In this document: piece by piece, positions 62,298 to 62,857 of the stretch
Layout of the letters: each line of letters begins with the position of its first letter
How positions within the stretch are numbered: the first letter of the stretch is position 1
From: Streptomyces sp. MBT53
Lineage (GTDB): Bacteria > Actinomycetota > Actinomycetes > Streptomycetales > Streptomycetaceae
DNA: 62,857 nt
Direction: 5' to 3'
NCBI RefSeq assembly: GCF_016654115.1
Contig: NZ_JAEQAZ010000030.1
Coordinates: forward strand, 1-62,857
Made by a program: the position numbers and the translations under genes
Notes under the pieces: model-generated
Databases searched by the model: none
What the model saw: the letters and a program-made list of their open reading frames with translations, nothing else
Told to the model about the DNA's origin: nothing

Positions 62298-62857
62298 GTG
62301 GACGAGAGCGGCGGCAGCGCACAGCCGCGGTCCGGCAACGACGAGCCGACCGAACACGCCACGGGTGCCACGACCCCGGCCGCCGATCCCGGCACCCCCG
62401 GACCGAAACACGACGACACCCCCCACAACGGCACCGAGAGGCCGATCCGGCAGGTCGAGGACCCCGACGGGTCGTCCAAGAACCACACGCAGCCGACCAC
62501 CTCGCCCGAGTCGGCCACCCCCGACCACTCGGAGACGCCGATTCCGTCCGGAACGACACCGACGGACCGCAACGAGCCGGCCCCGCGATCCGAGCCCGTC
62601 CCTAACGACGGCCCGTCGCCGGTGGCGGCCACGCCGCCGACCAGCCCCGCCCCGCAGGCCGACCTCCCGGCGCCGGCAACGGCCACGCCGACCATCGGCT
62701 CTGCCTCCCTGCCCAGCGACTCAGCCCCGTCCGACAGCACCTCGGCTGGGGTCTCCGGTACGCCGTCCACCAGTTCCGCCCCCTACGACGGCCCGTCGGC
62801 CCCGGCATCGGCCACGCCGTCCGACGACTCCACTCCGCCCGACGGCACGCCGACGGG
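62298..62857 (+). CDS. Disordered N-terminus of a gene that leaves the window (possibly site-2 protease)
   Basis: GTG 62298 opens a frame of at least 186 codons that runs off the end. It starts VDESGGSAQPRSGNDEPTEH and stays Pro/Ser/Thr/Ala/Asp-rich with no hydrophobic segment, so the part seen is an intrinsically disordered leader. From memory, Streptomyces genes with a similar VDESGGSG start next to this RecB-like gene code for M50 site-2 proteases. The catalytic part lies outside, so the call is weak. It diverges from the RecB-like gene. Confidence 0.55.
   Translation, partial: MDESGGSAQPRSGNDEPTEHATGATTPAADPGTPGPKHDDTPHNGTERPIRQVEDPDGSSKNHTQPTTSPESATPDHSETPIPSGTTPTDRNEPAPRSEPVPNDGPSPVAATPPTSPAPQADLPAPATATPTIGSASLPSDSAPSDSTSAGVSGTPSTSSAPYDGPSAPASATPSDDSTPPDGTPT

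Overview
The window is high-GC actinobacterial DNA and almost certainly comes from the chromosome of a Streptomyces species. The evidence is the strong G/C bias at third codon positions, two chaplin genes, a mycothiol ligase gene (mshC), a glycerol operon of the gyl type next to metH, and many GTG starts with GTGA or ATGA gene overlaps. From memory, and not searched here, most of the backbone resembles the chpC/chpH to metH region of S. coelicolor. There is one tRNA gene. I saw no insertion sequence, integrase, prophage or CRISPR array.

Left end (1-6.4 kb): a partial lipoprotein gene, then a degenerate tandem repeat that merges into the 3' end of an L-idonate dehydrogenase gene. Next comes a gluconate/idonate operon (gntK, gluconate permease, idnO, idnD) transcribed leftward from a divergent GntR-family repressor gene. 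6.0-13.3 kb: a YchJ-like protein, an unknown protein, and a translationally coupled pair made of an M1 aminopeptidase and a Pls/PosA-type (poly-lysine-synthetase-like) single-module synthetase. The adenylation code of the synthetase reads close to a lysine code. A small unknown gene and tRNA-Leu(GAG) follow. 13.5-17.7 kb: an M20 peptidase, the short chaplin ChpH, a long sortase-anchored chaplin with an unusual His/Gly-rich stalk, and two small conserved proteins.

17.7-29.8 kb: housekeeping genes of actinobacterial type. These are a RecD-like protein whose ATPase motifs look eroded, an aldo/keto reductase, an F420-type oxidoreductase, a ferritin-like protein, CorA, the four-gene set phosphatase / DUF3090 / kinase-like protein / mshC, a PAC2 protein and a FadR-type regulator.

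29.8-45.0 kb: a methionine-salvage super-locus. A nucleoside ABC transporter (BMP lipoprotein, ATPase, two permeases), a Udp-family phosphorylase and an amidohydrolase form one tightly overlapped operon that diverges from mtnA. mtnD-mtnC-mtnB face mtnA and diverge from a second, ribose-type ABC transporter that ends in 5-methylthioribose kinase (mtnK). Both import routes can meet at 5-methylthioribose 1-phosphate, the substrate of MtnA, and mtnB, mtnC and mtnD then carry the carbon towards the keto acid precursor of methionine. 45.0-48.0 kb: a large membrane NACHT NTPase whose 3' end overlaps mtnK.

48.2-62.9 kb: the glycerol operon (glpF, glpK, glpD) with its IclR-type regulator GylR, cobalamin-dependent methionine synthase metH, a HAD phosphatase, a solute-binding lipoprotein, an orphan NarL-type response regulator, a RecB/Cas4-like nuclease and the disordered N-terminus of a gene that leaves the window. 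The features most worth a second look are the synthetase/aminopeptidase pair, the His-rich chaplin, the eroded RecD-like protein, the double-entry methionine-salvage locus, the NACHT NTPase, the repeat array at 1.05-1.47 kb, and an 11-bp palindrome shared by two GntR-family regulator regions.
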